Positions 22,131 to 34,655 are shown, numbered from the stretch's first letter. The stretch is 64,000 bases of DNA from Vandiemenella viatica (GCA_031002005.1 JARYHS010006964.1:5456001-5520000), one strand, 5' to 3'. Numbers and translations: made by a program. The notes: a model not told the origin generated them from the sequence alone.

Positions 22131-22613
22131 GTTTTCATGCTAATCACAAGTAAAAAATGCCCAAACTGCGAAAAGAAGGCCGAGAGGAGAATAATGAACC
22201 TCACAAAGCTATTCAGCATGGAAGAATTAGATAAGGCTACAATACATAACAAAAATTGAAAATAAGTAGGCCTGGATGATAGTAGGACAGAACAAATTAA
22301 GCACTTTGGTCTAACAACACAGAAGTGGATCCTTCAGCTTTTTAAAAACTGTATGAGCACATGTCAAATTCCAAAGATCTGGCGGAAGAGCCAAGTGATT
22401 GCCTTGCTTAAACTGGCAAAGAAGGAAACAATCTCCAACGAATTTAGAATAGTTGCACTTTTATGTCACCTCTAGAACTGCTTGAAAGAATTATCTTAAA
22501 CCGATATTGCCTGTAGTTGATCCTTTGCTTATTTCTGAACAAGCTGGATTCTGCCCGGGACAACTGCTAAGCTCACGCAGTTTATAGAAGATGGATTTGA
22601 AACTAGTAAGATA
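22131..22613 (+). mobile_element. Jockey-like LINE G, 5' portion, left copy
   Basis: Frame pieces read LTKLFSMEELDKATIHNKNG (about 22200-22260), HFGLTTQKWILQLFKNCM, KIWRKSQVIALLKLAKKE and PLLISEQAGFCPGQ. This is the region just before and at the start of the reverse transcriptase. It breaks off in the middle of the RT at FETSK, where LINE E is inserted, and resumes at 26621. Confidence 0.75.
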
Positions 22614-25600
22614 TATATATTGGCCACAGCATCTTCACAGATGATAGTTGTAGCGTCTCAGCTATCACTAGGGTTGAGTGCATCACATCTTCTTTTATGG
22701 CTGAATAGTCCGATGGCGGCGCGGCAAATTTTGCCACATCTATCACACACGAAAGAGGGATCCGGTAATGTACTTCCCTGTTACGGAGCTTTTTCAGATT
22801 TATTTTATCTGTCATATTTGGACATGCCGGTGGTAATATGATGACGCCATATGGGTCTCGTGATGGCGCAAGCTTCCCAGTCAGAAGTGCGCATGCCGAA
22901 GTTCTCCAAATCACGTTTGCAGGAGTCCTTAAAACTTAGCATTGGGCGCTTTACAGGTCTCTTGATATTAGCAATCTGACTGAGCATGACTTTCCGTGGT
23001 AGTCTATCAGGGTCCATTCTATGGACGTGGCCAAGGCAGCGGAGTCGTCTTTGTTTTAGGGTGGCTGCAATACTGTGACACTTCGCGGTAGACAGAACAC
23101 TCTCATTGCTCATTTTGTCTTGCCACGTGACTCAAAGTATTGTCCGCAGGCAGTGCATATGGAAAGCGTTCAGCTGTCTCTCTTGCCAGGCGTAAGGTGA
23201 CCACGTCTCAGCTGCGTACAGTAAGATGCTCAGGGCACACGTCTGGTATACTAGAATTTTGGTGGAGAGAGTTAGCTTGGAGTTTCTCCAGACATGTGTG
23301 GACAGCTTGCCAAAGTTCCTCGCGGCTTTGGCAATTAGTGCGTCAATCTCCTTGTGAATGGCCTGGTTGGATGTAGTGATGGAGCCGAGATAATGGAAGT
23401 GTTCTACTACTTGAAGAGGGATGCCTTCCAATGTTAGTTTTGGAAGACGGTCTGTGCCCTGAACCATGACAAACATCTTCTTGGTATTGACACTCATCGA
23501 GAACAGATGATATGCATGATCAAATTTGGTGAGCACCTCCTGAAGCTCATCTTCGGTATTAGCGACAAAAGCCGCATCGTCAGCATATAGAAGTTCACGA
23601 ACAATTAGTTCAATAAGCTTTTTATTAGATTTCAATAGACTTATATTAAAAAGTCTACCGTCACTCCTTGTATGCAGATGTACTCCAACGTGACAGTTTT
23701 TAAAAGCTATTAAGAGTAGAACAGAGAAGAAAATTCCAAAGAGTGTGGGCGCTAAGACACAGCCCTGTCGTACACCGCGGTTTACTTTAAAGGATGCAGA
23801 AGCTTCGCCATCAAATATCACAGAGCCTCTCATGTTATCGTGGAAGGCCTTTATTAAAGACAACAGCGTAGGTGGGAAGCCGATTTTGTGCAGGATGTCG
23901 TAAAGGCCCATACAGCTAACAGTATCAAAGGCTTTATTTAGATCGACAAAAGCCAAGTATAAAGGCACACGATGTTCACGGCATTTTTCTTGAAGTTGGC
24001 AGACAGTGAAGATCATGTCACTCGTGGTGCGGCCGGCGCGAAATCCGCACTGAGATTCGGGGTAGACACGTGAGGCGAGGGTTTCCAGTCTTCTCAAAAC
24101 GACTCGAGCGATAGTTTTTCCAGCAGTGCTGAGGAGGGAGATACCTCTATAATTGTTGCAATCGCCTCTATCACCTTTGCCCTTATAAAGGGTAAATATA
24201 TCTGCATCACGCATGTCCTGTGGTATTGTACCCTCATACCAGCACCGCTTTAGGAGTTCATATATGACCGGAATAACAGAATCAAGTTTAATTATTTCGG
24301 CCGGTAGGTTGTCACGACCTGTACTTTTTCCCAGTTTGAGTCTCTTCAGTGAAAAATGAATTTCGTCCTATGAAGGTAAATCATCAAGTTCTAATGCAGT
24401 AGGATAAGTAGATAAACTGTCCAGTGCTTCAGGCTTTATGCTGACTGCCCTGGAATAAAGGTTGGTGTAGTGTTCTGACCATCTTTCCAACTACTTCTGC
24501 TTGTCAACAATAGGTTCCCCATTTAAGTCTTTTAGGAAGGCACGTTTCCTGGTTGTGGGCCCGATTGCACTCTTGATGCCTTGATACATGCCTCGGTAGT
24601 CCCCGCTATCATGGTACTGCTGTATGGACTTGCAGAGGTTTGTCCAATACTCATTCACGCAACGGCGAGTGATACGTTGTAGATCTGCTTTAGCTTTTTT
24701 GTATTCCAACTTGGCATGATCACTGGGGCTGTTTGTAAGTGTTATATGAACTGCTGTTTTGGGCTCTATGTATGGACGTAATTTGTCCTCGTAATAAGCA
24801 AACCAGTCATTCTGAGACGCATCGTTTGTTCCAAAGGTTCTAAAAGCAGTTTGTAAAAGTTTTTCTTTCGATAGAAGCCACATGTCTTCGGCGCTACCTG
24901 TGTCCCTCAGTAAAGCATGACTGAGATTCTCTTTTACTTCGGCTGAGAATTGTTTGTGTAAAGCATCATCATGATTGACTGGGATATTAAACATAATTTT
25001 GCGGCGGTTGCTTTTCGCTGAATGGATCTTCTTTGGAATCATACGTGTTTTGGCCATTATCAGAGAGTTATCAGTGTCGCAGTCTGCACTTTGATAGGTT
25101 CTTGCATTGAGAACGTCACGCAAATCTCGACTCCGAGTAATGATAAAATCAAGCTGATGCCAGTGACCTGATCTTGGATGTTTCCATGACACTTTGTGAG
25201 CAGGCTTATTCTGAAAATAAGTGTTACATACACAGAGGGAATGTGATGTGCATAGTTCCATTAGACGCTGCCCATTATCATTTATGTTTGCTATTCCATG
25301 GAGGCCGATACAATCCGGCCAGTTATCAGAACTGCTGCCAATTCTTGCATTGAAATCACCAAGAATAAAAAGTTTGTCAGAGACACGTACTTTTGCTAGA
25401 CATGCATGTAAGCTTTCATAGAAAGAATCTTAAACTTCTGGAGAAGCTTTTAATGTAGGTGCATAAGCTGATATTAGGTTTATGGGACCCGACGCAGTTG
25501 TTATTATCAAGGACATAATTCTCTCTGAAATACAGATGGGTGCCTCAATGCAGTTAGACAAGCTCTTGCGAACTGCGATGCCCACCCCGTGCTCTCGCTT

Positions 25601-26620
25601 AGCGCTATTGTCTCTACCCTTCCAGAAGAAGGTGTAATTTTGTTCATGAACGGTGCCCTCATCCGAAAGTCGAATCTCTTGCAAGGCAGCGATATCAACT
25701 CGCAAACGCAGCAGTTCCCTGTCGATGATAGATGTTTTCCTCAGTTCAGGGATGCCATCAGTTAGGGTGTCAGATCCCAGTAACATGGTTCTCACATTCC
25801 ACGAGGCAAATCTCGTTGTCTTTATCAGGTTTTTATACGGTTTATAACTGTTTTTCTTTTTGCCAGGTGATTGCTTTTCTCATCGTTGTTACAAGAACTG
25901 TGACATGCTTGCTGCTCCACACACCTATAGAAGCGCAAGATGAGGGGCGGATCAGTACCTAATTGGCTGGGGGCTGCCCAGCTTGAGGTGGGCGGTAACT
26001 GATCAATTAGCCACAATGGACTATCCCACCGACGGAAATCACCCCTGGCGCTCGAGCGCACGCCCATCGGCACAGAGCTTATAACCGGTGACTGTGACTC
26101 CCCGTGTTGTTTCCGCACCTTGACAGGTACGTGTGAAGTGTCCTCTCCACGTCACTACATCGCCTGGGATAGTAGTTAGTAGCCATGAACTTGCCCAGCA
26201 TTCGTGACTTCCTCTCGACCTCGACAGCTAGTTCTGCAGGGGCAACAGGTCGCCACGTGTAGAGCCATCTCGGTTGCAGGAGTTGCCGACTTGTTTGGGT
26301 AGAAACCTAATGTCGCATACGGTACTCCGCATCCGTTGCCTCATCCGCCAGCAGCGCCGTACCGAAGATCTTCTTCTCCGCCGTTTTTGCCATTGAGGAC
26401 TTCACCCGTAACCCTGGGCAAGGGGACTGCGATATACCCCGCAGAACTGGGTCCCTGTCGGACTTAGCCGCTCCACACTCCATCCTACTAAAGTGCAGAG
26501 CGCCCACCCCCGCGACAAGGACGCGCTGGACAGGATTTACTCCGGTGGCAGACAGAGAAGGAGGCTCTGACCACCCCAGGAGCCGGGTTTATGGCCTCGT
26601 ATTGAGCCGAGACCAAGAGC
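22614..26620 (-). mobile_element. LINE E, left copy, nested inside LINE G
   Basis: A 4.0-kb minus-strand non-LTR element bounded by AGTAAGATA at 22605-22613 and again at 26621-26629, a perfect 9-bp target-site duplication inside LINE G. Reading right to left: a GC-rich 5' region (26600-25830), endonuclease 25795-25430 (VDIAALQEIRLSDEG, GRDNSAKREHGVGIAVR), more endonuclease and linker 25261-24491 (SGHWHQLDFIITRSRDL, DCDTDNSLIMAKT), RT 24214-23132 (CNNYRGISLLSTAGK, VDLNKAFDTVS, GVRQGCVLAPTLFGI, LLYADDAAF), and a C-terminal finger near 22770-22690 (CDRCGK type). The 3' end has a TA-rich tail at 22611-22620. The clade is uncertain. Frames are broken in several places. Confidence 0.85.
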
Positions 26621-27880
26621 AGTAAGATAACAGGAGTGGTATTTGTTGAGTTTTCAACAGCGTATGACACTGTCAACTATCAGCTACTACTAGTCAAGTT
26701 CTACAACCTAACCAGGAATATAAGTATTACTTGGGATCCATCAGACATGTTAAAAACGTTTCGATCTTCTTCATATATGTTGAGGGGTATACAGCATATA
26801 TGTCTGTGGTATAGTCGTTTCTCAAAATACGCCCTCGCTTTTGAGATATTTGCATGCAAAAAAAAAAAAAAAAATAAAAAAAAAAAAATTAAATGTTGTC
26901 TATATAGTATATTATTGCCCCATATTAACAAATGGCAGCTTGGTCTATTGATTGGATGTTGGTTTCATAATTTTCTTACCAGAGTTCAAATCCTCCAGAA
27001 TCAAATATTTTTATTTATTTTTATCTTCAGAAATTGTCGAGCTTGACTTTTTTATTTTTGTTTAAACTTCATTTAAGGAATAAAATAGCCACTGCATGAA
27101 TTCAAAGCTGAAAGTTTTCACTAGGAAAACAATCTCCTAAAATAACTGGCTGGATCACAGTTTGGTAGGCAACCTGAAACAATTCGATCTTCTGCCTTAG
27201 CACTATGTTTTTCGGCTGCAGAGTATGCCTGTCCTGTATGGTACAGATCAACCCATGCCAAACAGGTAGACATTGCACTTAATTACACTTGCCGAATCAT
27301 AACAGGCTCCTTAAAATCAACTCCAGTCAAATGGCTCCACCACCTCGCAGAGATGCACCACCATCTGTTCGAAGAGAAATAGCAGTCAACAAGGAAATGT
27401 GGAAAGTGGACCATACAAAAATCCCATTATATGGACATATACCACACAGACAAAGACTGAAGATCAAGAAAAGTTTCCTAAGAAATTCTTAGGAACTTAC
27501 AATGACAACTGAGAAATCCAGGTTTCAACCATAGGTAGCTAAAGCTCCCCTTCCGCGCGGCTGGGGAAGACTGCCCGAATATTTGCCACCTGGCTATGAC
27601 AAGGGATGGTTGATGTGGATGTTTTTGAATAGGCTAAGCTCAGGTGTGAGCAGATAGAAAGTCAACTCAGCAAAATGCGGATATGCTGAGATCAATGATA
27701 TCAAGTGCGACTGCGTGGAAGACCACACTGTTCAGCACATGCTCCAGTGTCGACTGTGTCCAGCATCCTGCTCGGCAAGTGACCTGTATGAGGCCTCAGA
27801 AAATGCACTGGAAGTGGCCAAGTTCTGTTCCAATAATTTTTGGTGATGGTGATTGTGTGACTGTATGTTTCTGACATGAA
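26621..27880 (+). mobile_element. Jockey-like LINE G, 3' portion, left copy
   Basis: Resumes with GVVFVEFSTAYDTVNYQLLL (about 26634-26693), the RT palm block A. After decayed sequence with an A-run (26858-26888) come LCFSAAEYACPVWYRSTHAK-like pieces (27210-27260), MAPPPRRDAPPSVRREIAVN and IPLYGHIPHRQRLK (27330-27460). The C-terminal cysteine cluster follows: CDCVEDHTVQHMLQCRLCPA and SASDLYEASENALEVAKF (about 27708-27830). The last finger and helix are typical of jockey-like ORF2 ends. It stops about 100 bp before the zinc-finger exon. Dead copy. Confidence 0.75.
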
Positions 27881-27983
27881 ATAAATAAAAAAATTGTTTT
27901 CATTTCACACTAGTTTATTACCATTATTTTTTTTTTTAATGAATTTATTCATTGGTTTAATTAAACTTTGTTGTTTCTTCTAG

Positions 27984-28680
27984 GTGTACAGATGTGCCTC
28001 AAAACTGCAACTATGTATGTGAGTCACAAATTCCATCATTTACTAATTCAAGTTATCTTATCCTCCATAGAAGAAAATATCCTGGTGATCATCCATTTGC
28101 GTATACAGATTGTGAAAATTCATCTATTTATTATAGTAAGCTTATAAACCATAGAAGTATTAAATCTGGTAAACAGACATTTATATGTGAAGTTTGTGGA
28201 AAATCGTTTATTCGGTCTGGTCACCTCACAATCCATAGAAGATTTCATTCTGGTGAACGGCCGTTTGCTTGCGAAATTTGTGGTAAATCGTTTCCTCAGT
28301 TAAGTTACCTTAAAATCCACAGAAGAATTCATTCTGGAGAACGGCCTTTTGCTTGTGAACACTGTGGAAAATCGTTTGCTCAGTCCAGTCACCTTAGAAG
28401 TCATAGAAGAGTTCATTCTGGAGAACGGCCATTTCCTTGTAAGCTTTGTGGAAAGTCGTTTGTTCACCCTGGTCAGCTTAGTAATCATAATAGAATTCAT
28501 TCTGTAGAGCGACCATTTGCTTGTGAAGTTTGTGGAAAATCGTTTGTTGCTTCCAGTGACCTTACACGCCATAAAAAAATTCATTCAGGTGAACGACTGT
28601 TTGTGTGCGAATTCTGTGGAAGGTCATTTTCTCGATATAGTCACCTTAGAGACCATATTGGAAGTCATGTAGCTAAATAG
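27984..28680 (+). CDS. C2H2 zinc-finger exon, left copy (six complete fingers)
   Basis: A splice acceptor (TTTGTTGTTTCTTCTAG) ends at 27983 and the open frame runs from there to a TAG at 28678-28680, so this is a terminal exon entered in phase 1 (codons TGT ACA GAT GTG follow one G). Two degenerate fingers come first (PSFTNSSYLILHRRKYP and YSKLINHRSIKSGKQ, both lacking zinc ligands). Then six canonical CX2CX12HX3H fingers follow with HSGERPF linkers, from FICEVCGKSF to FVCEFCGRSFSRYSHLRDH. One linker reads HSVERPF. Such arrays bind DNA in the nucleus; the target is unknown. No ZAD, KRAB-like or other effector domain is in this exon, so upstream exons would have to supply it. The next 100 bp upstream are LINE G, so the intron is full of LINEs. 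Confidence 0.85.
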
Positions 28681-29130
28681 GTGTGATGTTTGTGGAAAAA
28701 CATTTTTTAACCCAGTGGTCATGCAATGCACAGAACTTCAAATTATGTTGAACAACTATTTGTTAATGAACTTTGTGGAAAATCTCTTATCCCCTATAGA
28801 AACATATTAGTCTCTAAGAGATTTCATTCCGTTGAAAGGCTGTTTAAAGTCGAATTTTGTAGGAAAAAGTTTCCTAAGTCTTCCAATCTCACATGCAATT
28901 AAATAATTCATTTATTGGATGACTATGGCAGTTTCTACATATTTTGCCGAAAGTATTATTTCTTAGTCTGGTACTTATATATGCCATACTAAAAATCAAT
29001 TAGATCAGAAGCCATTTGCTTGTGAGTTTTGTAGCAAATCGTTTGTTAAGTCAAGTCGCCTTTCAGTGAAATGAAGAATCCTATCAGGCGAATAGCCATT
29101 TCCTTTTGAAAAAAATTGTCTTAAATGGTA
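28681..29130 (+). pseudogene. Decayed further zinc fingers after the stop codon, left arm
   Basis: Just past the stop, in shifted frames, finger remnants continue: RCDVCGKTFFNP (about 28678-28715), ELCGKSLIPYRNILVSKRFH and SVERLF (28770-28845), VEFCRKKFPKSSNLTC (28850-28897), and ACEFC-like CSKSFVKSSRLS (29030-29065) with a decayed SGE.PF linker. The array was therefore longer, at least ten fingers, before a frameshift created the present stop. Confidence 0.75.
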
Positions 29131-30183
29131 CTCCAATCTGAATAACGTACAGTCCATTGAAAAATAAATTAATGTGAATGGCAATTGGTTTTTGGTGTTT
29201 TAGTGTTTCTGGAAATTTAATGAATATTGCTGAACTTGTTTGGGAGGACAGTTAATGCTTTGTCATTTTATAGTATCTGGTAGCATTAATATTCTTTCTA
29301 AAATTGATATAGTTTAATGATTTTTTTCTGAGAAATATTTAAAACATTGTATCTGTGGCCCAGTAATGTTAAAATTGATTAAAATTGTGCTAGATTGATT
29401 TTGGAGTCTGGTAGCATTAAGTTCGGTGGAATGCTTCTCTCACAGAAACATGTACTGGCTTTTAATTTTTTTTTTTTTTTTAAAAAAACAGGTATACTGA
29501 ATGTCACATGATAGAAAGCATTTAGAAAAATTCATGAAGCAAATGCCGCCTTACGGCATAAATATGGATATAATTGTTTATGACACCTGATAACCTTAAC
29601 AATAATGTGTCAGTTAATTTTTACTATCCACTTTTTAATTTTGGTGATTGTAGAAAATAATTTGATGCTTGTTATCCTTTAGATTTATAAGGGAATATGT
29701 TACTGCAAATTTCTGTTTCCTTGTGATATTTTTGATGTCATATTAATGCTGCCTTTTTACCTTAAGGCTCATTGTATAATTTATTCAGCCGAATGACTGC
29801 TCGAGATAATTTTTCTGCAGATTCCTTTGCATGGTGTAATGGCACAGTAGCAAAAGTAAATGTATGTTAATGGCTGCTTTGTGCAAATCAAATTGCCTAT
29901 TTTTGTGTATACTGTTTCACAATTTCTTATGCTTTCCTTAATTATCATAGATAATTCTTGTATATTGTTGATATATAATTGAAAGCTACTGTATGTATTT
30001 CTTGTCAGCTATCTAACATAAAATTCTAAGTTGAGTTCAATATTTGTTCCTAAGATTTTCTGTTTATCTGCTCCGAGACAGTTATCCATTATTATAATTG
30101 TGTGCTATACTAATTGTATTATGTCTAATCTACCTTAAAATAAGTTAAACCTATTTTTACAGATCAAATTAAAACATGCATAC
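29131..30183. other. Non-coding part of the left arm
   Basis: AT-rich with a T/A run near 29466-29490 and no recognisable gene. It may hold the 3' UTR of the zinc-finger gene. The right arm has the same sequence except for a MITE at 47525-47792, whose empty site here lies near 29580-29590. Confidence 0.5.
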
Positions 30184-30188
30184 ATGTA

Positions 30189-30442
30189 AACTTAACTTAA
30201 CTTAGTCCACAACCCGAAGGTTGGTTGGATCCTCCAGAAGGAGGCATACTAAGCCATTGTGTCAGAGGTAGGACGGCCAGTTCCTTTCCTCTGGGACCTA
30301 CAGTTTAACGTGGAATCCGAACCACGGAGCATCCTGGCATAGCTCATATGACTAAACACAACTCTCAAAATTCCTGCGCCTGCCGGGATTCGTGCCTGGG
30401 CCAGGAGCAGCGAACGTTTAGAAGGCAAGCGCTTAGACACTG
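30189..30442 (-). mobile_element. tRNA-derived SINE (family 2), only in the left arm
   Basis: The minus-strand head starts near 30442 and carries a box-B-like GCACGAATCCCGGCAGG (30381-30397), followed by a GC-richer body and a TTAAG repeat tail at 30189-30205. ATGTA flanks it on both sides (30184-30188 and 30443-30447). The right arm has the uninterrupted site, with CATACATGTACCAAGTAAC near 46907-46925 in reverse complement. It therefore inserted after the duplication, or was lost cleanly from the other arm. Confidence 0.8.
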
Positions 30443-30447
30443 ATGTA

Positions 30448-31554
30448 CCAAGTAACAAAAAAGAAATAGTAGGTTTTCGTTGATTTTTTACCACTGTAAT
30501 AAAATTCAATTGAATAGTTTTTGTTTCTTCCCATTGGAATGTCTGTTTACATGTTGGAAATCTTTCGTAGCTAAGCTGATTTGTAATGTTAGCATGTCAT
30601 CCTATGTGCCTGTGAAACTGAGATCAAGGATTTGTGTATCAGAGAAAATTCTAAAATTGATCTGAGTATGCGTACAGTTAATTTTTAACACATGTATCAT
30701 AATGAAAGGAGATGAACTTCAAGAACTATAAGAATAAATTTTTAAAGTTACTTTAGCAATGTTCTGAAAAATTCAAGTTGTTTTTTAGATTTGACATATT
30801 TAGTTAAAGAATTATATTTAAAGGTGTAAATTTGTGAAGGAGAATATAACAAAATTATAGTCTATAAGTTTAAGGAAATGGGGCACATTTCTCAGACTTG
30901 GCTAGCACTGTTAATTACTTGTATCTGAGTCATCATTAAGATATTTGGATTATTAGCATGATAATTCAGTCATCTTTTCAACAACACTTCAACCATTGCT
31001 GTTATAAATAAACTGAATAAAATAAATCAATGTCCAGCAGAATAAAATCATTTACTTACTGTTTTACTGAAACGTCCATATATATTTACCAGCATTTTAA
31101 CAGAATGCAACTCATTGAATAAAGCTTTCAGAAGAAGATTATACACATTTTTAGTTATCTTGTACTATATACCTGATTCTAAATTCTTATCTACCCTTAT
31201 CATTATTTTCCTATGCTCTTTTCCCCAATACCATACTGTAAGGCTGTGCTACTTCTTTAGACTTGGTTTATTTGATATCACTTAGGCAGGCTACAACACT
31301 TCAGAAAACACTTACTAAAGTAAATTAGTGTAGCACTGATGGAATGATCAAAAGTTAGAGCCATTGCAGTAGATTAAAAAAAGTTTTTGCTCTTGTAAGT
31401 TAAACCTATAGAAGACAATTTATTTAGAAGTTCACTCTATATTCTTAAGCTGTGATCAGATAATGTGGATGGTTTATATGCTCACACAGATTATCTTCTA
31501 GTAAATTATTATTAATCATATCAGTTGCGATGAGGCTAATGCCGTGATGGCAGT
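30448..31554. other. Non-coding; contains the inner end of the left arm
   Basis: AT-rich, with no gene seen. Homology to the right arm ends at 31096; the sequence from 31097 onward is spacer. Confidence 0.5.
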
Positions 31555-32040
31555 TCTACATTTTTCACAAATTTTCACCACAAAATCAATCACACTCTCT
31601 CATATATTCATTAACTCCTTAGGTAATATGTTTTCAGTCCCTCACTCCTACCTATAAATGAAAACCATTCCATTACCTTATATCTGAAATCAATTGATAA
31701 TTTATTGTCATTGTCCTCTCTTACCTTCGACATGCTGCCCATTGGTAACTATTGAATTGCATTGGAAGGCATGACCCTGTAATAATTTCCTTAGTCCTGT
31801 AATGGCTACTTTCTTATTATTATTATTACTATCTTATATACTTTGAGTGTTAAATACCTCTACTCATCCACCATTGCCATTTACGAATTTTAATTATTCT
31901 TCACTTCCTTTGGTGATTTAATATAATCCTTGACATCCTTATCCAACAAAATTTTCTCTCTCCCTTTTGCATGAAATAGGATGCCAGCATGTGCCCATCG
32001 TCATCAATAAGCGATGGATATGTTAAATCGAAATTCTCAT
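31555..32040 (-). mobile_element. Two stacked 3' ends of LINE family C
   Basis: On the minus strand HMLASYFMQKGERKFCW (near 32000-31950) and, further on, NKLSIDFRYKVMEWFSFIGR (near 31710-31640) both correspond to HMLAFDFRHKGVGRFSFLGK of the copy at 14350. Each is followed by a 3'-UTR-like piece: GCCATTACAGG...CATGCCTTCCAATGCAAT near 31800-31750, and AACTGCCATCACGGC...CATCGCAACTG near 31553-31520. Two short truncated insertions in the same orientation fit best. Confidence 0.65.
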
Positions 32041-32589
32041 CACAATTTTGCAAGGAAATGATGATTTGACCTAACAAACACTAGTAATTAATTCAATATT
32101 ATTATATTTGTAAATTACTCACATGTAAGAAAAATCAGTCTTGTCCCCAAAATAAATATGTTATTTTTCCCAATATTATTTATTTATTTTTTACAAAGTT
32201 ATTCAGTTTCTAATTCCTAATCACCGTCTTTCCTAGATGTTATAACTTCATGGTTTGAATTAGTTAGATGGGTTTAATATACACACATCTGAATTCTAGC
32301 TGGGCTTGGGTAAATATATTAAGTATTCTTTGTAAGGAACTTAGTTTTAAACAGTTGTGGTTTAAGTTCTTAATATTTCTTTCTAGCTTATTTGTACATA
32401 GAAAGATGTTATATTTACTGATGAGACTTTTACATTTCCTCATAATTAGTAATTAATATATGTGCTAAATTACAGCCTTTTATGGGTATTGTATTTACCT
32501 TTTTTTGGTTTTGTTACTTAAGTTAATATTTTCACTGGTAGTGTAATGGGTCATTGTTTGGGTCATTATTTGAGTAACTAAATATTATC
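32041..32589. other. AT-rich spacer, no gene seen
   Basis: A 62-codon frame at 32268-32456 is low-complexity and unrecognised. Confidence 0.45.
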
Positions 32590-32755
32590 AATTTTGGAAA
32601 GCTTCTCAGCCCTCGAGCGCAACTTTAGCTACTCCCATACTTGTTTTTGCATTCAGTAAGGAATTTGTTGATTCGAGACTGAGCAAAAATGGCAACAGAT
32701 GCAATGCTGGCTGACAAGGCAGCCCAAACTGGTTTATCAGCAGCTGTGATCGATT
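32590..32755 (+). pseudogene. hAT transposase C-terminal (dimerisation) relic
   Basis: SALERNFSYSH (about 32608-32640) followed by a piece whose codons read KAA and, after one frame change, KLVYQQL (about 32718-32745) recalls the ERNFS...H...RN+L...KA.KLV core of hAT dimerisation domains. The fragment is short and needs a frameshift, so the call is tentative. Confidence 0.35.
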
Positions 32756-34620
32756 GATTGATTCTCATTCTTCGGCGCACCAGTATATGGACTATCAGCT
32801 TTGACCTGACTTTTTTAGTAGCGATCAGAAGGCCAGTCAGTCATCCCTGTGAACTGATGACTGATGAGTTACACAATATCATCACCTGTGTATGGTTCTC
32901 AAGCACAGTAATTAAAAGAGGATTACAAAACCAACTTTCAATGTTCATACTACCCTCTCTTAATATCTTCCCATTCGCTCTCAGAAACAGGGTGTCAAAT
33001 TAACTCAAGAAATATCCACCAGAAGAAGAGAATAAATAGTATCAGGGCAAGTCAATTGGGGACTAGGAAATATTAGTTTTCACCTCCACTCCCGCCGCAG
33101 TACTTAAATTCAATCTCATTACATTAATCAGTATACTAACCACAACCTGAAAAAGCATCTTTCGTTTACTTGGTATTTTAAACAATTTTGCTTAAAACCT
33201 ACCTCTAAGTTTATCAATTAACTTTGACTTACGTAATGTTATTTGATATGGACAGTTACGAAGAAAGGATTTTTTAATCTATAGATATTCTGATCTAGAA
33301 AGCTTTGTCCTAGTTCAGAAACTACTCTGTCAAATTCTTATGTTCTGATAATTTAATTTAACTTACGATGGTTTGGATGTTTCTTGAGAAGTTTCAAAAC
33401 AGCAATAAAATTTTTAACTCTTGTATCAAGGACGTCATAGTACCTAGATATGTAGCCTATTTCAGTTCGTGGACTATAAGCAACCGCTCATAAAATAGAG
33501 CCCTCTTCTCATTTTATGTTGCTGATATTCTCGCTCGATTATTTTCTTGTAAACATTTTCCCTTTTATCTCCTTATCCTTCTGTTTAGTAATGTTACTCT
33601 CAAGCAACCGCAATTTCGGCACTTATATATGTAACTATTTTTTATTCCTCATCCCTTTACAAGCAGCTTAAACCTTAAGCAAAAGGTTCCTTGTGAGTAT
33701 TCACATTCAGATGTTTCTCTACTTCCACTTATTTTGATAGGTGATGTTCACAATCAGTGGTGTATGGGAGCAGCTGCACTTGCTATTTGAAAGCATCTTT
33801 ACGTATTTTAAAACTCATAACTGTAAGTATATGTCTGTTACTTTATTCCATCGAGGTTTATTAGTGACTTTTATGTGTCATACAACTAAATCACATTTGT
33901 CAGATTTATAATTTGAACATACTATACTTGCTTGCAAGCAACACTGCCTATGAGATAACACCTTAACTTGTATAAGTTATTTTTTTTTAATTTCGTTGAG
34001 ACCTAAAATGGATGCAACATAATTTTATGGTACTGCCACCTGTAATTAAACGGGTGTCTGGAGGAGATACTTTTGGTTATTCAAACCTGAAATATTAGCT
34101 GATAATAACGCTGATGATCCTGATTACAAGCACAATATTTATACCAGTATAATAAACATATGGGAAGGAATGAATCTGTCTAAGTTGCTCACTGAGTGTT
34201 ATTTATTTATTTATCATATGGCTAGACAAATAATATGAAATGTATAAATAAATACTATTTCACATCGATATTTGATGAGTTAGTTTGCAAGAAGTGTGAA
34301 GACAGTACAAATGCGATAATCTTAAACCATTAGTACAAATCACTATAAAAAACAGAAAAGCAAAGATGGAGGCCAATTGTCGTTCTTCAGTTAAGCAACA
34401 CCATGTTTACTGATCAAGTTGTTTGGTGAAGTAGAAGAAGCGCTGGTCACTAGACTGGTTAATAGGGTCCACTGAGATTTGAAATATGGCTCAGAATTAG
34501 TTTATTTCATTCAGTGGTTTGATTAATTTGGCTTAGTTATTTTTCTCGGCTCAGGAATCAGTTTAATCTTGGTTTCGATTCATAAAGAATTTCCTTCAAC
34601 AAAACTAAAAACTTAAAACT
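32756..34620. other. Spacer without recognisable genes
   Basis: About 1.9 kb of AT-rich sequence. The longest frame (32758-33003, 81 codons) has no motif. Nothing else supported. Confidence 0.45.
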
Positions 34621-34622
34621 AA

Positions 34623-34655
<33 letters not shown>
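34621..34655. repeat. AAT microsatellite
   Basis: About eleven uninterrupted ATA/TAA units. Confidence 0.9.

Larger units (their letters stand above)
20310..31096 (+). repeat. Left arm of a large inverted duplication
   Basis: From AAGAATGGGTGACTAAAGCA at 20310 to TTTACCAGCATT at 31096 the sequence is repeated in reverse complement at 46289-56587. All inserted elements and the zinc-finger exon correspond in order. Outside these points the sequences differ abruptly. By eye, aligned stretches are near 95 percent identical or better; no alignment was computed. Confidence 0.9.

Noticed and set aside
28300..28584. Minus-strand frame opposite the zinc-finger exon (and its mirror at 48801-49013)
   Set aside because: Shadow of the repetitive finger coding sequence; repeated in register with the fingers and without independent features.
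27984..28680. CRISPR-like periodicity of about 84 bp
   Set aside because: The period is that of C2H2 fingers (28 residues) and the spacing is coding; no CRISPR repeat or spacer structure.
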